Below are positions 11,932 through 21,113 of a stretch of DNA of 64,000 nt, piece by piece. Positions within the stretch are counted from its first letter, which is position 1; the number at the start of each line of letters is the position of its first letter. The notes beneath the pieces are model-generated. The model had not been told where the DNA came from and ran no database searches. It saw only the letters and a program-made list of their open reading frames with translations. The stretch comes from Gluconacetobacter johannae (GTDB taxonomy: Bacteria > Pseudomonadota > Alphaproteobacteria > Acetobacterales > Acetobacteraceae), in NCBI RefSeq assembly GCF_014174305.1, contig NZ_JABEQH010000022.1, positions 1 through 64,000 of the forward strand, written 5' to 3'. Made by a program: the position numbers and the translations under genes.

Positions 11932-12996
11932 TCATCGCGACGCCAGGTCGACGATCCCGATCTGCCCGTCCTCGGTGCCGAAGGCCAGGGCGCAGCCGTC
12001 GGGGCTGAACGCCAGCGCCGACACCGCGCCGCCCCCCGCGCCGCGCACCGGCAGCACACGTTGCGCTGCGGCGTCCTCCAGCAGGATCGTCCCGTCGGCG
12101 AAGCCCGCGGCGACGATCTCGTGCACGGGATGGCAGGCCACGCGCTGGCAGATCACACCCGGCAGGCCGGCCAGTTCGGACGGCGGCTTGCCCATCGGGC
12201 CGCCGCCGAAGAACGGCCACATCACCACGCTGTCCGCCCCGCTGGTCACCAGCCATTTCCCGGTGCGGGAAAACGCCATGGACTGCACCTTCTGCGGATA
12301 GCCGCTCATACGCATGTTGTGGCCGTCGGACAGGCGCCAGCCATGCAGGTCGTTTTCCTGCATGGTCGTCACCAGCGCCTCGCCGCCCGGATGGATCGCG
12401 ATGCCGGTATGGCTGCCCTTCCATTCCAGGCGCCGGGGCGTATCGACCTTGGCATGCACGAACCACAGCGACGCGCCGTTATAGTGCGACGCGCCGATGC
12501 GCTTGCCCTTGGCGTCGAAGGCGATGCCGCTGACGGTCGAGGGATGTTCCAGCACCTTCAGCGTCTTCGTGCCCGTGGCGTCGCGCAGTTCCACCTGCCT
12601 GGCGGAGGCGAACGCGATGACCCCGGACTTGCCGTCCGACCAGCTTGCGACATGCTCGACCCAGCGCCGGCCACGCACCAGGTCGGTGACCGAGCCGTCG
12701 GCCCCCACCCGGCGCAGGGTGCTGTCGTCGCCCCCCGTCAGGAAGCCCGACGGCGCGGCGTCGGTCGAAACCGACAGGATCGCGCCATCATGCACGGTCC
12801 GCACCTGCCAGGCCGCCGCATTGGCGAAATCCTCGCGCGCCGCCAGCACGATGTCACCCTCGCCGGTGACGAAGGCGAACTGCCGGCTGTCACGCGACGC
12901 GACGCAGCCGGTGACATGCCCGTCGATGCCGCGCGTCGCCCCGCGTGTCTCCAGCAGGCCGGACGGCGCGCCGCCGCCCATCAACGACCCGCTCAT
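11932..12996 (-). CDS. WD40-repeat protein coupled to CobW-type GTPase
   Basis: This 354-residue protein is made of about seven WD40-like blades. Recurrent units include GGDDSTLRRVG, VSGIAFDAKGKRIGASH, HTGIAIHPGGEALVTT, VQSMAFSRTGKWLVTSGAD and VSALAFSPDGCALAFGTED. No signal peptide is seen, so it is probably a cytoplasmic scaffold or binding propeller. Its start ATG 12996 overlaps the stop of the upstream G3E GTPase gene by 4 bp (ATGA), indicating translational coupling. It may act with the GTPase in metal handling; that is inferred only from the coupling. Confidence 0.8.
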   Translation of the reverse strand: MSGSLMGGGAPSGLLETRGATRGIDGHVTGCVASRDSRQFAFVTGEGDIVLAAREDFANAAAWQVRTVHDGAILSVSTDAAPSGFLTGGDDSTLRRVGADGSVTDLVRGRRWVEHVASWSDGKSGVIAFASARQVELRDATGTKTLKVLEHPSTVSGIAFDAKGKRIGASHYNGASLWFVHAKVDTPRRLEWKGSHTGIAIHPGGEALVTTMQENDLHGWRLSDGHNMRMSGYPQKVQSMAFSRTGKWLVTSGADSVVMWPFFGGGPMGKPPSELAGLPGVICQRVACHPVHEIVAAGFADGTILLEDAAAQRVLPVRGAGGGAVSALAFSPDGCALAFGTEDGQIGIVDLASR

Positions 12997-13991
12997 TGTG
13001 CGCGGCAGCTTTCAAAACCGCGACGCAGGCGCGGGCGGTTGAGGTTCCGGCCGATGAAGACCAGGCGGGATTCCCGCTTTTCGCCGTCCTTCCATGGGCC
13101 GATGAAACCGCCATCGGCCATCATGTGCACGGCCTGGAAGGCAAAGCGCCGATCCTCGCCGGCATAGTTCAGGATGCCCTTGGCCCGCAGGATGTCGGGA
13201 CCCTGCTCCTGCAGCAGCGCGCCGATCCAGGCCTGGAATTTCGCCGCATCCAGCGGTTCCTCGATTTCGTAGGACATCGACGTCACGCCTTCCTCGTGGC
13301 TGTGGCTGGTGTCCTCCAGAAAGCGCGGCGCGTGCTGCAGCGCGCGTTGCAGGTCGAACCCGCCCTGGTCCAGCACGTCGGTCAGCGCCACGTCGCCGCG
13401 CTGCGCGCGATGCAGCCGCGCCACCGCGTTGATGGCGCGAATGCGCGATTCGATGGTCGCGATCGCGACCTCGTCCACCAGGTCGGTCTTGTTGAGGATG
13501 ATGACGTCGGCGAAGGCGATCTGGTTCACCGCCTCGGGGCTCTCGTCCAGCGTCTGGAGCACGTTCAGGGCGTCCACGACGGTCACCACGGCGTCCAGCC
13601 GCGTCTTGCCGCGCACGTCCTCGTCCACGAAGAAGGTCTGCGCGACCGGCGCCGGATCGGCCAGGCCGGTGGTCTCGACGATGATGCCGTCGAACTTCGC
13701 CCGCCGCTTCATCAGGCTGCCCAGGATGCGGATCAGGTCGCCCCGCACCGTGCAGCAGATGCAGCCGTTATTCATCTCGAACACTTCCTCGTCGGCATCC
13801 ACCACGAGGTCGTTGTCCACGCCGAGTTCCCCGAACTCGTTGATGACGACAGCATATTTCCGTCCATGCTCGGCCGTCAGGATGTGGTTGAGCAGCGTGG
13901 TCTTCCCCGCGCCCAGAAAGCCGGTCAGCACCGTGACCGGCACCAGCCCGTCACTGGCCCCGGCCTGCGGCGCCTGCTGGGTCTCAGACAT
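12993..13991 (-). CDS. G3E GTPase, CobW/ZNG1-type metallochaperone
   Basis: This 332-residue P-loop GTPase belongs to the COG0523 family, whose members load or sense zinc and other metals. Visible motifs are Walker A TGFLGAGKTTLLN (~23–35), the metal-binding CICC at 77–80 (NNGCICCTVRGD), switch/Walker B VETTGLADPAP, and the guanine-specificity motif NKTDL. A short His-bearing stretch (TSHSHEEGVTS) lies before the C-terminal CobW domain (~235–332). ATG 13991 is chosen because a strong ribosome-binding site (AGGAGAA, 13995–14001) precedes it; the upstream in-frame ATG at 14006 lacks one. It is translationally coupled to the WD40 gene. Zinc is the likeliest metal, but this is not proven by sequence. 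Confidence 0.9.
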   Translation of the reverse strand: MSETQQAPQAGASDGLVPVTVLTGFLGAGKTTLLNHILTAEHGRKYAVVINEFGELGVDNDLVVDADEEVFEMNNGCICCTVRGDLIRILGSLMKRRAKFDGIIVETTGLADPAPVAQTFFVDEDVRGKTRLDAVVTVVDALNVLQTLDESPEAVNQIAFADVIILNKTDLVDEVAIATIESRIRAINAVARLHRAQRGDVALTDVLDQGGFDLQRALQHAPRFLEDTSHSHEEGVTSMSYEIEEPLDAAKFQAWIGALLQEQGPDILRAKGILNYAGEDRRFAFQAVHMMADGGFIGPWKDGEKRESRLVFIGRNLNRPRLRRGFESCRAQ

Positions 13992-14072
13992 GTGTTCTCC
14001 TGTCATGCATCCAATCGTTCCTGCATATAGGGCCGCCGGGCCGCCGGTCCCATCCCCCCGAAGCGGGAAACG

Positions 14073-15167
14073 TCATGCGCGCGGCGGAGAGCCGCCCGCG
14101 ATGCAGGCCCGGCGCAGATCCTCCAGCCGCGCGCGCGCGGCCGGGCGCGTGAAGCCCCGCGCCCGCGCCACCCCCCGACCCGACAGTTCGGCGCGCAGCG
14201 CCTCCGACCCCGCCAGACGCCCGATCGCCTCGGCCAGGCCCGCCACCGGGTCGGGATCGGCCAGCAGGGCGGCGTCGCCCACCACCTCCGCCAGACCGCC
14301 GTGCGGCGACGCCACCAGCGCCGCGCCGCAGGCCATGGCCTCCAGCGCCGCCATGCCGAAGGGTTCCTGCCATCGGCTCGGCACCACGACGATGGCGGCC
14401 CGGGCCATCGCCGCCAGCACCCGGTCATGCGACTGATAGCCCGCCATCTCGACCCCCGCCGCACGCGCGCGGGGACGCAGCTCGGCCAGGAACGGGGTTT
14501 CGGGCGAATCCGGCCCGAAGCGGTCCGCGCCGATCATCTCCGCCCGCCAGCCCGGCAGGCCCGGCAACAGCGCGGCACAGGCGGCGACGAACGCATCGGC
14601 CCCCTTGTCGGCCACCACCCGGCCGGCGAACAGGATGGTCCGCTCCCGGTCGAGGGTGGGCAGCGGGGGCGGCAGCGCCGCCAGGTCGATGCAGTTCGGC
14701 GCGACCTCCACCGGATGGCGCGGTGCGGGCACCCCTTCCAGAAACCGGTCACGCAGCCAGCCGGACACCGTGGCGACGCGCATGCGCCGCAGGATCGCCA
14801 CGCGCTGCCCCGGCGTCCCGGCCCGGCGCATCGCCTGCGGATCGTTGTGCAGGATCAGCATCATCGGCAGCCGCGCGAAGCGCCGGGCCAGCGCCAGGGC
14901 GACATCGGGGCGGTTGTGCACCTCGATCATCGCCGGGCGCAGGGTCCGGATGGTCCGGGCGACGGCGGCAACATAGCGCCCCCCATCCCAGAACGACGGG
15001 ACAGCCGGGCAGAACGCCACGTCGCCGAACGGCGCATCGACCTGCGCCCCCACCACCACGTCGTCCGCGCCGGCCAGGCGATGCACCAGCAGGCTGATCG
15101 CACCGGCCCGCCCGGGCGCGAACTGCTCGCGCGAAGGCAGGATCGTTACGACCGGGCGCCTGTCCAT
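14073..15167 (-). CDS. GT4-type glycosyltransferase
   Basis: This 364-residue GT-B glycosyltransferase has an N-terminal Rossmann half (~1–170, with MIEVHNRPDVALALARRF) and a C-terminal donor-binding half. The latter carries ILFAGRVVADKGADAF (~195) and the E-x7-E region VVPSRWQEPFGMAALEAMACG (~275–295) typical of GT4. No signal peptide is seen; it probably works at the inner face of the membrane. ATG 15167 lies 10 bp after the stop of the upstream glutathione S-transferase gene, so it appears to belong to the same operon. The sugar and acceptor are unknown, and the link to the sulfur genes is not obvious. Confidence 0.82.
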   Translation of the reverse strand: MDRRPVVTILPSREQFAPGRAGAISLLVHRLAGADDVVVGAQVDAPFGDVAFCPAVPSFWDGGRYVAAVARTIRTLRPAMIEVHNRPDVALALARRFARLPMMLILHNDPQAMRRAGTPGQRVAILRRMRVATVSGWLRDRFLEGVPAPRHPVEVAPNCIDLAALPPPLPTLDRERTILFAGRVVADKGADAFVAACAALLPGLPGWRAEMIGADRFGPDSPETPFLAELRPRARAAGVEMAGYQSHDRVLAAMARAAIVVVPSRWQEPFGMAALEAMACGAALVASPHGGLAEVVGDAALLADPDPVAGLAEAIGRLAGSEALRAELSGRGVARARGFTRPAARARLEDLRRACIAGGSPPRA

Positions 15168-15177
15168 CAGCCGGCCG

Positions 15178-15846
15178 TCAGGGAATGGCTTCGTAACGGT
15201 CGAGTCGCCAGGATTCGGGTTCCGCCGCCGCGTCGGCATACCATTGCGCCATCAACGGATGCGCCCGCAGCGCCGCCGCGTACTCCCCCGCCGCCGGCGA
15301 CAAGGCCACGCCGTAGGAGAGGAAGCGGGCGATGATCGGCGCATACATCGCATCGGCCACCGTCAGGACGGACCCGAACAGATAAGGCCCCCCTGCCCCG
15401 AAGGCCGCACGGGTTTCAGACAGGATCGCACCGATCCGCGCGATGTCGGCCACAACCTCGGGCGTCACCCCGTCCGCCAGCGGGCGGGCGTCGCGGCCCA
15501 GATTCATCGGCATGGCGATACGCAATGCGCGAAAGCCCGCATGCATTTCCGCTGCGATGCTGCGGGCATGGGCGCGCGCCACACGGTCGGACGGCCACAG
15601 GGCCGGCGCGATTTCCGCGCAATATTCGCCGATCGCCAGGCTTTCCCAGACTCGCGCGCCCCGATGTTCCAGGTACGGCACCAGCCCGTTGGGCGACACC
15701 GCCTTGATCGCCGCCGTCCCCCCGCCGCCGGCGATGGGGATCAGCATTTCCTCAACGTCCAGGCCCGCCGCGCGGACGACCAGCCAGCCCCGCAGCGACC
15801 AGGACGAATATCGCCGTGTTCCGATGACCAGTCTGCCGTCCGTCAT
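15178..15846 (-). CDS. Glutathione S-transferase family protein
   Basis: This 222-residue protein has the two-domain GST layout. The thioredoxin-like N-terminal half (~1–80) starts IGTRRYSSWSLRGWLVVRAAG, where the YSSWS stretch carries the likely catalytic Ser/Tyr. It contains the cis-Pro loop (LVPYLE) and the glutathione-contacting WESLAIGEYCAE. The all-helical C-terminal half includes LTVADAMYAPIIARF. Enzymatic substrates cannot be inferred. It lies 29 bp after mnmA and 10 bp before the glycosyltransferase gene on the same strand. Confidence 0.85.
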   Translation of the reverse strand: MTDGRLVIGTRRYSSWSLRGWLVVRAAGLDVEEMLIPIAGGGGTAAIKAVSPNGLVPYLEHRGARVWESLAIGEYCAEIAPALWPSDRVARAHARSIAAEMHAGFRALRIAMPMNLGRDARPLADGVTPEVVADIARIGAILSETRAAFGAGGPYLFGSVLTVADAMYAPIIARFLSYGVALSPAAGEYAAALRAHPLMAQWYADAAAEPESWRLDRYEAIP

Positions 15847-15875
15847 GTCGTCCTCCGTTTCCCGCGCCAGGCCGC

Positions 15876-16955
15876 TCAGGCTGCCTGCGTCTCGCGCCGC
15901 CGAATGAACCCGCCACCCAGGACGCGGCTGCCGTCATACAGCACGCAGGCCTGCCCTGGGGCCGGCATCGCGGCCTCGTCCAGCACCACCGTGGCGCCGT
16001 CCGCCGTCCGCCGCACCACGGCGTCACGCGCGATTTCGCGGGCGCGGATCTGCACCTTGCAGCGCAGATCGCCCTCGGGCGGCGCGATCAGCCAGTTCAT
16101 GTCCCGCAGCGTCATGTCCCGCACTGCGCTGCCGGCCCGGGGGCCGATCACCACGCGCCGCGTCGCGGGTTCGATGCCCACCACCATCTGCCGCGCGCCG
16201 TCGCGCATCGCGGCCGCCCCCAGCCTGCGGCTCTGCCCGACCGTGAAGCGGGTGACGCCGTCATGCCGCCCGACCACCTGGCCCCCGGCATCCACGATCT
16301 CGCCCCCGCCCGCCATGTCGGGGCGCAGCTTCTCGACCAGGGCGGCATAAGACCCATCGGGCACGAAGCACAGATCCTGGCTGTCGGGCTTGGCGGCGAC
16401 GGCCAGGCCGAATCGTTCGGCCTCGGCCCGCACGGCGGCCTTGTCCGGCAGGTCGCCCAGCGGAAAGCGCAGGAAATCGAGCTGCGCCCGCGTGGTGGCG
16501 AACAGGAACCAGGACTGGTCGCGGTCCGCATCCACCGGGCGGTGCAGTTCGGGGCCGTCCGGCCCCTCGATGCGGCGCACGTAATGGCCGGTGGCCATCG
16601 CGTCCGCCCCCAGGTCGCGCGCCATGCCCAGAAGGTCAGTGAATTTCACGCCCTGGTTGCAGGCGACGCAGGGCACCGGGGTTTCGCCCCCGGCATAGGC
16701 ATCGGCGAAATGCTCGATCACGCTCTGCCGGAAGCGGCTTTCGGCGTCGATGACGTAATGGGGAATACCCAGCCTGTCGGCCACGCGGCGGGCATCGTGG
16801 ATGTCCCGCCCCGCGCAGCATGCGCCCTTGCGCGCGCCCTCACGCGAATCATAGAGCTGAAGCGTCGCGCCGAAGACCTCGTGCCCTTCGGCCACCAGCC
16901 GGGCCGCGACGACGCTGCTGTCCACGCCGCCGGACATGGCGACCATGATTCGCAT
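15876..16955 (-). CDS. mnmA: tRNA-specific 2-thiouridylase MnmA
   Basis: This 359-residue enzyme adds sulfur to U34 of tRNA-Lys, -Glu and -Gln. The PP-loop [10 protein letters not shown] (~5–14) binds ATP. The first catalytic Cys lies in [10 protein letters not shown] and the second in [10 protein letters not shown]. The beta-barrel C-terminal domain ends in RVLGGGFI. Start ATG 16955 is supported by AGGAGGG (16963–16969), seven bases upstream. It sits 23 bp behind the ferredoxin gene and downstream of two cysteine desulfurases, which fits direct supply of persulfide sulfur. No tusABCDE relay genes are present nearby. Confidence 0.94.
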   Translation of the reverse strand: MRIMVAMSGGVDSSVVAARLVAEGHEVFGATLQLYDSREGARKGACCAGRDIHDARRVADRLGIPHYVIDAESRFRQSVIEHFADAYAGGETPVPCVACNQGVKFTDLLGMARDLGADAMATGHYVRRIEGPDGPELHRPVDADRDQSWFLFATTRAQLDFLRFPLGDLPDKAAVRAEAERFGLAVAAKPDSQDLCFVPDGSYAALVEKLRPDMAGGGEIVDAGGQVVGRHDGVTRFTVGQSRRLGAAAMRDGARQMVVGIEPATRRVVIGPRAGSAVRDMTLRDMNWLIAPPEGDLRCKVQIRAREIARDAVVRRTADGATVVLDEAAMPAPGQACVLYDGSRVLGGGFIRRRETQAA

Positions 16956-16978
16956 GGGCAGGCCCTCCTGCTTGTTCC

Positions 16979-17293
16979 TCAGGCCGTGCGCGGCAGGCGC
17001 ACGACCAGCCCGTCCAGCGCCTCGGTCATGACGATCTGGCAACCGAGGCGCGACGTCTTCTCCAGCCCGAAAGCCAGGTCCAGCATGTCTTCCTCGTCCT
17101 CGGTCGGGGCCGTCAACTTCGGCGCCCAGTCGGGATCGACCACGACATGGCAGGTCGCGCAGGCCAGCGACCCCTCGCACGCACCTTCCAGATCGACCCC
17201 GTGCTTGTGCGCGATCTCGAGGACCGAGAGACCCAGCGGGGCATCGACCTCGCGACGCGTACCGTCGCTCTCGATGAAAATCATATGCGGCAT
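16979..17293 (-). CDS. [2Fe-2S] ferredoxin, adrenodoxin/ISC type
   Basis: This 104-residue ferredoxin has four cluster ligands in the adrenodoxin/ISC spacing: Cys39, Cys45 and Cys48 ([10 protein letters not shown]) and Cys85 (SRLGCQIV). It probably donates electrons to Fe-S cluster assembly, as ISC ferredoxin does. Its 5' end overlaps the 3' end of the cysteine desulfurase gene by 13 bp. A downstream ATG at 17284 (MIFIES) would remove most of the overlap and is a plausible alternative start. No hscA, hscB or iscU is adjacent. Confidence 0.9.
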   Translation of the reverse strand: MPHMIFIESDGTRREVDAPLGLSVLEIAHKHGVDLEGACEGSLACATCHVVVDPDWAPKLTAPTEDEEDMLDLAFGLEKTSRLGCQIVMTEALDGLVVRLPRTA

Positions 17294-18516
17294 TCTGCTA
17301 TCCTGGCCGTATCGTCTTGGGTGGAACCGTCATCGGCGGATTGGGCGGCGCGCTCCCGTCCCGCCGCGCGGACATCCTCCACCGCCCGGCACAGGATCGC
17401 GGCCGCACGATCCATATCGGCGGCTGAGGTATAGCGTCCCACGGCCAGACGCAAGCTTCGTGCCGCCGCATCCGCGTCCAGCCCCATCGCCGTCAGCACA
17501 TAGGACGGCACCAGTTCGGCCGACGAACACGCCGATCCGGTCGAGACGCACAGCCCCCCGGCCTGGGCGATCACGTCCAGCGCCCGCACGTCGGGCAGGC
17601 GCAGGTTGAGGTTGGCCGGCAGGCGATGCGCCATCGACCCATTGACCACAATCCCCGGAATCGCCGCCTGCAACCGCGCCAGCAGCCCGTCGCGCAGGGC
17701 CGCCATCCGCAGCGCCTCGTCCACCCGGCCCGCCCGCGCGATGCGGCAGGCTTCGCCGAACCCCACCAGCAGCGGCGTCGGCAGGGTGCCGGAGCGGACC
17801 CCGCGCTCCTGCCCGCCGCCCGAGAACAGCGGGGCCAGCCGCACGCGCGGCCGCCGCCGCACATACAGCGCGCCCACGCCCTTGGGTCCGTACAGCTTGT
17901 GCGCCGACACCGACGCCAGGTCGACATCCATCGCCCGCACGTCCAGCGCCACCTTGGCCGCCGCCTGCGCCATGTCGCTGTGCAGCAGCGCGCCGGCCGC
18001 CCGCACGATCGGCGCCAGGGCCGCCAGGTCGTGCAGCACCCCGGTCTCGTTATTGGCGGCCATGATGCTGACCAGCAGGGTCGGGACCGCCAGCGCCGCG
18101 CGCAGGGTCTCGGGGTCCAGCCGTCCGTCCGCGCCGACCGGCAGGATCACCGGTTCGAACCCTTCCGCCGCCAGGTCGCGCACGGCTTCCAGGACGCATT
18201 TATGCTCGGTCGCCACGGTGACGACCCGCCGGCGCGCGTCGCCCCGGCCCGCCAGGTGGCGCACCGCGCCCTTGATGGCGATGTTGTTGGCCTCGGTCGC
18301 GCCGGAGGTGAACACGACCTCCCGCGCATCGGCCCCCAGCAGGGCCGCGACTTCGGCCCGCGCGGCCTCCACCGCGTCCCACGCGCGCCGGCCCATCGCA
18401 TGGTCGGCGCTATGCGGGTTGCCGAATTCGGTGGTGAACCAGGGCAGCATCGCCTGGACCACCGCCGGGTCGCACGGGGTCGTGGACTGGTAGTCGAGAT
18501 AGAGTTCCACGGTCAT
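17281..18516 (-). CDS. Cysteine desulfurase (IscS/NifS-like), second of a tandem pair
   Basis: This 411-residue PLP enzyme converts cysteine to alanine and enzyme-bound persulfide. It starts with [20 protein letters not shown]. Motifs visible are [14 protein letters not shown], the PLP-stacking His in ATEHKCVLE, the PLP-binding Lys in [16 protein letters not shown], and the persulfide loop [15 protein letters not shown]. It resembles group I (IscS-like) enzymes. It begins inside the stop of the upstream paralogue (4-bp overlap at 18513–18516) and overlaps the ferredoxin gene at its 3' end, so the three genes are translated as a unit. Confidence 0.92.
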   Translation of the reverse strand: MTVELYLDYQSTTPCDPAVVQAMLPWFTTEFGNPHSADHAMGRRAWDAVEAARAEVAALLGADAREVVFTSGATEANNIAIKGAVRHLAGRGDARRRVVTVATEHKCVLEAVRDLAAEGFEPVILPVGADGRLDPETLRAALAVPTLLVSIMAANNETGVLHDLAALAPIVRAAGALLHSDMAQAAAKVALDVRAMDVDLASVSAHKLYGPKGVGALYVRRRPRVRLAPLFSGGGQERGVRSGTLPTPLLVGFGEACRIARAGRVDEALRMAALRDGLLARLQAAIPGIVVNGSMAHRLPANLNLRLPDVRALDVIAQAGGLCVSTGSACSSAELVPSYVLTAMGLDADAAARSLRLAVGRYTSAADMDRAAAILCRAVEDVRAAGRERAAQSADDGSTQDDTARIAECRI

Positions 18517-19652
18517 GCCCGTGCCTCCTCCGGCGCGCGGGCCGGCAACCGCGCCGCCATCGCGGCATAGGCGGCGATGAAGCGTGTCACGTCCGCGGCC
18601 CGCGTCGTCCAGGGCAGCGAGACGCGAATCGCCTCGCCGGCCAGCGGGCCCAATCCCATCGCCGCCAGCACGTGCGACCGCGCGACCTTGCCCGACGAAC
18701 AGGCCGACCCCGCCGAGACGCAGAACCCCGCCAGGTCCAGCGCGATCAACTGCGTCTGCGCCCGGCGTCCGGGCAGCGCGAGCATGGTGGTATTGGGCAG
18801 GCGCGGCCCGCTGCCGCCGCAGACGACCGCCCCGGCCCCCCGCGCGGCGTCGTCGATCATGTCACGCCACCGGGCCGGACCATCGTCTGCGGCGGTCATG
18901 TCCCGCACGGCCTCGGCCGCCGCCGCCGCCATCGCCGCGATCGCGGGCAGCGCCGGCGTGCCGCCGCGCCGCCCCTGTTCCTGCCCGCCGCCGGCCATCA
19001 TCGGCGGCAGGGTCCGCACCGCCGCCCCGGACAGCAGCAGCGCCCCCGCCCCCTTCGGGCCGCCGAACTTGTGCCCCGAAATCGCGATGCTGTCCGCCCC
19101 CAGCGTGGCCAGGTCCACCGGAATCCGGCCCGCCGCCTGCACCGCATCGACATGCAGCAGCGCCCCATGCGCCCGGCAGATCCGCGCGGCGTCGGCCACC
19201 GGCTGGATCGTTCCGACCTCGTTGTTCGCCAGCATCAGGCAGACCAGCGCGGGATCATCGTGGCCGCCCTCGGCCAACAGGCGGTCCAGCACGTCCAGGC
19301 GGGCGACGCCGTCCCCATCCACCGGAATGGCCGCCCCGTCCGGCACGGCGGCGCGCACCGCGTCATGTTCGGTCGCACCCGCCAGCAGGCGCCGGCCCCG
19401 CCCCAGCCCCGCGATCGCCAGCACGTTGGCCTCGGTCCCGCCGGAGGTGAAGACGCAGTTTTCCGCCCGGCCGCCAAACAGCGCGGCCAGTGTCTCCCGC
19501 GCCTGTTCCAGGATCGCCCGCGCCCGCCGCCCCGCGCGATGGACCGACGACGGATTGCCCACGACTCCCGCCGCCTCGGCCAGCGCCGCCAGCGCCGCGG
19601 CGCGTACGGGTTCGGACGCATTGGCATCGAAATAGGAAAAATCGTCGTCCAT
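18513..19652 (-). CDS. Cysteine desulfurase (NifS-like), first of a tandem pair
   Basis: This 379-residue PLP enzyme is a diverged paralogue of its neighbour. It retains TSGGTEANVLAIAG, ATEHDAV, the Lys in ISGHKFGGPKGAGAL and the Cys loop CVSAGSACSSGKVAR. The N-terminus FSYFDANASEPVRAAAL matches the short NifS-like subgroup. ATG 19652 is the first gene start of a minus-strand operon (two desulfurases–ferredoxin–mnmA–GST–glycosyltransferase). Both paralogues look catalytically intact, so this is not a simple active/degenerate pair. No IscR-type regulator is adjacent. Confidence 0.9.
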   Translation of the reverse strand: MDDDFSYFDANASEPVRAAALAALAEAAGVVGNPSSVHRAGRRARAILEQARETLAALFGGRAENCVFTSGGTEANVLAIAGLGRGRRLLAGATEHDAVRAAVPDGAAIPVDGDGVARLDVLDRLLAEGGHDDPALVCLMLANNEVGTIQPVADAARICRAHGALLHVDAVQAAGRIPVDLATLGADSIAISGHKFGGPKGAGALLLSGAAVRTLPPMMAGGGQEQGRRGGTPALPAIAAMAAAAAEAVRDMTAADDGPARWRDMIDDAARGAGAVVCGGSGPRLPNTTMLALPGRRAQTQLIALDLAGFCVSAGSACSSGKVARSHVLAAMGLGPLAGEAIRVSLPWTTRAADVTRFIAAYAAMAARLPARAPEEARA

Positions 19653-20271
19653 GCCACGCCTCCTTGCCGTTGCCCCTCCCATTCGGGACGGATCGCCCCT
19701 GGCCATGCCCCTGCCGCACAGGTCGGCCGAAACGATCCGACGCGATTTATCTGGCAATTGGCGATTCCGGATCGCTATATACAGTCACCTGTCCGGCCGG
19801 CCGGCGCCGCCGGGTTGCCGGACAAATACATGTTTTCACGGCCGGACGCGCCATTCCGCCTGACACGAAACCAATGGCGGAACTAACTGGGGAGCCTGGA
19901 TAAAGGGGATAGTGGACTATGGCCATGTCATGCTGGAAGTCAACCGGTCGGCGCGACCCCGGCCCTCCAGTCTTCGACGACTGACGAGAACGCATCCCAC
20001 GCCCGACGAACCAGCATTTTGAATGGTCCAAGGCTTGCCCCAAAATAATAAAAAAATGATTCCCAAGGCACTTACCGGCCTCCGGCAGGCCAGCGGTGCC
20101 GGAATAATCAGGTTTGACGTGAACCGGCCGCCCGATCGCGCCTCCCACCCGGATGCGCCCGACAGGGCTTCTCTCGCCGACAGATGACGGGGCATCGTCA
20201 TCCGCAGGCCCTAACAGTAACAACTCCGCCGCCATGCCCATGGGCGCGGGGAGAGATATCGCGGGATACGA
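19653..20271. other. 619-bp gene-free divergent region with inverted repeats
   Basis: No convincing gene is seen between the desulfurase operon (leftward) and the alpha/beta hydrolase (rightward); the open frames lack recognisable family features. Visible structure includes a GC-rich hairpin at 19791–19823 (GTCCGGC/GCCGGAC) and an inverted repeat TTCCGCC/GGCGGAA at 19854–19882. There is also an A-rich stretch (AAAATAATAAAAAAATG) at about 20042–20058 that is unusual for this genome. It should contain the promoters of both flanking genes, but I cannot assign convincing −35/−10 boxes. A small RNA is possible. Confidence 0.5.
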
Positions 20272-20937
20272 ATGCCTGAGGTCATGTTCGCCGGCCCTGA
20301 CGGCCGCCTGGAGGGACGTTATCACCATTCGAGCGAGCCCAATGCGCCGCTCGCCCTCGTTCTGCATCCACATCCGCTGCATGGCGGCACGATGAACAAC
20401 CGCATCACCTATGCGATGTATCGCTCGTTCGAGAAGATGGGTTTCTCGGTCATGCGATATAATTCGCGCGGGGTCGGCCGGTCGCAGGGTCGCTATGACG
20501 GCGGCATCGGCGAAATCTCCGACGCCGCGGCGGCGCTGGACTGGATGCAGATGGTCAACCCGAACGCCGGCGGCCTGTGGATCGCGGGCTATTCGTTCGG
20601 GGCGTTCGTCGGCATGCAGCTGCTGATGCGCCGGCCGGAAATCACCGGCTGGATCAGCGTGGCCCCCCCGGCGAATCATTACGATTTCGGCTTCCTCGCG
20701 CCCTGCCCCTGCGGCGGGCTGATGATCGCGGGCGACGCCGACGAACTGGTGCCGGAACCCGCGATCCGCAAGCTGGTCGACAAGCTGAACACCCAGAAGG
20801 GCGTGGCCGTCGATTATCGCATCTTCGCCGGCGCCGACCATATCTTCGCCAACCATGCCGACCAGGTGGCCGACGCGCTGGAAGATCATGTCGGTTCCGT
20901 CATGACGCGCGGCGCGCTGGCCCTGGCCGCGGACTGA
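20272..20937 (+). CDS. Alpha/beta hydrolase (COG2945 type)
   Basis: This is a 221-residue short alpha/beta hydrolase. Its layout is LHPHPLHGGTMNN (~33–45, oxyanion region), YNSRGVGRSQG (~64), the nucleophile elbow AGYSFGAF (~100–107, Ser ~103), an acidic residue in GDADELVPE, and catalytic His in GADHIFANH. The family is widespread in alphaproteobacteria, often beside cysteine desulfurase genes as here, but its substrate is not established. An 11-bp GC hairpin follows 7 bp after the stop. Confidence 0.85.
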   Translation: MPEVMFAGPDGRLEGRYHHSSEPNAPLALVLHPHPLHGGTMNNRITYAMYRSFEKMGFSVMRYNSRGVGRSQGRYDGGIGEISDAAAALDWMQMVNPNAGGLWIAGYSFGAFVGMQLLMRRPEITGWISVAPPANHYDFGFLAPCPCGGLMIAGDADELVPEPAIRKLVDKLNTQKGVAVDYRIFAGADHIFANHADQVADALEDHVGSVMTRGALALAAD

Positions 20938-20944
20938 CGCCACC

Positions 20945-20971
20945 GGCCGGACGGGCGCGTCCCGTCCGGCC
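20945..20971 (+). terminator. Perfect 11-bp hairpin after the hydrolase gene
   Basis: GGCCGGACGGG, loop CGCGT, CCCGTCCGGCC form a perfect stem immediately after the stop. There is no T-run, so it may be a Rho-aided terminator or 3'-stabilising structure rather than a classical intrinsic terminator. Confidence 0.5.
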
Positions 20972-21113
20972 CCGTGTCCGCGCTGTTTCGTACCGCCAAA
21001 CAGGCCGGCACCGGCGTCCTTGCCGGGTTCATGTCGCCCGATGGGCGTGCTAGTGCATGGCGCGACCTGTTCCGGCCCCCGGCCGGCCCGATACGAAACC
21101 AGAGTGACCGATC

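Noticed and set aside
19747-20943. Minus-strand frame covering the gap and the alpha/beta hydrolase
   Set aside because: It is antisense to a clear hydrolase over half its length, and the rest lacks motifs, so the 19653–20271 stretch is kept as non-coding.
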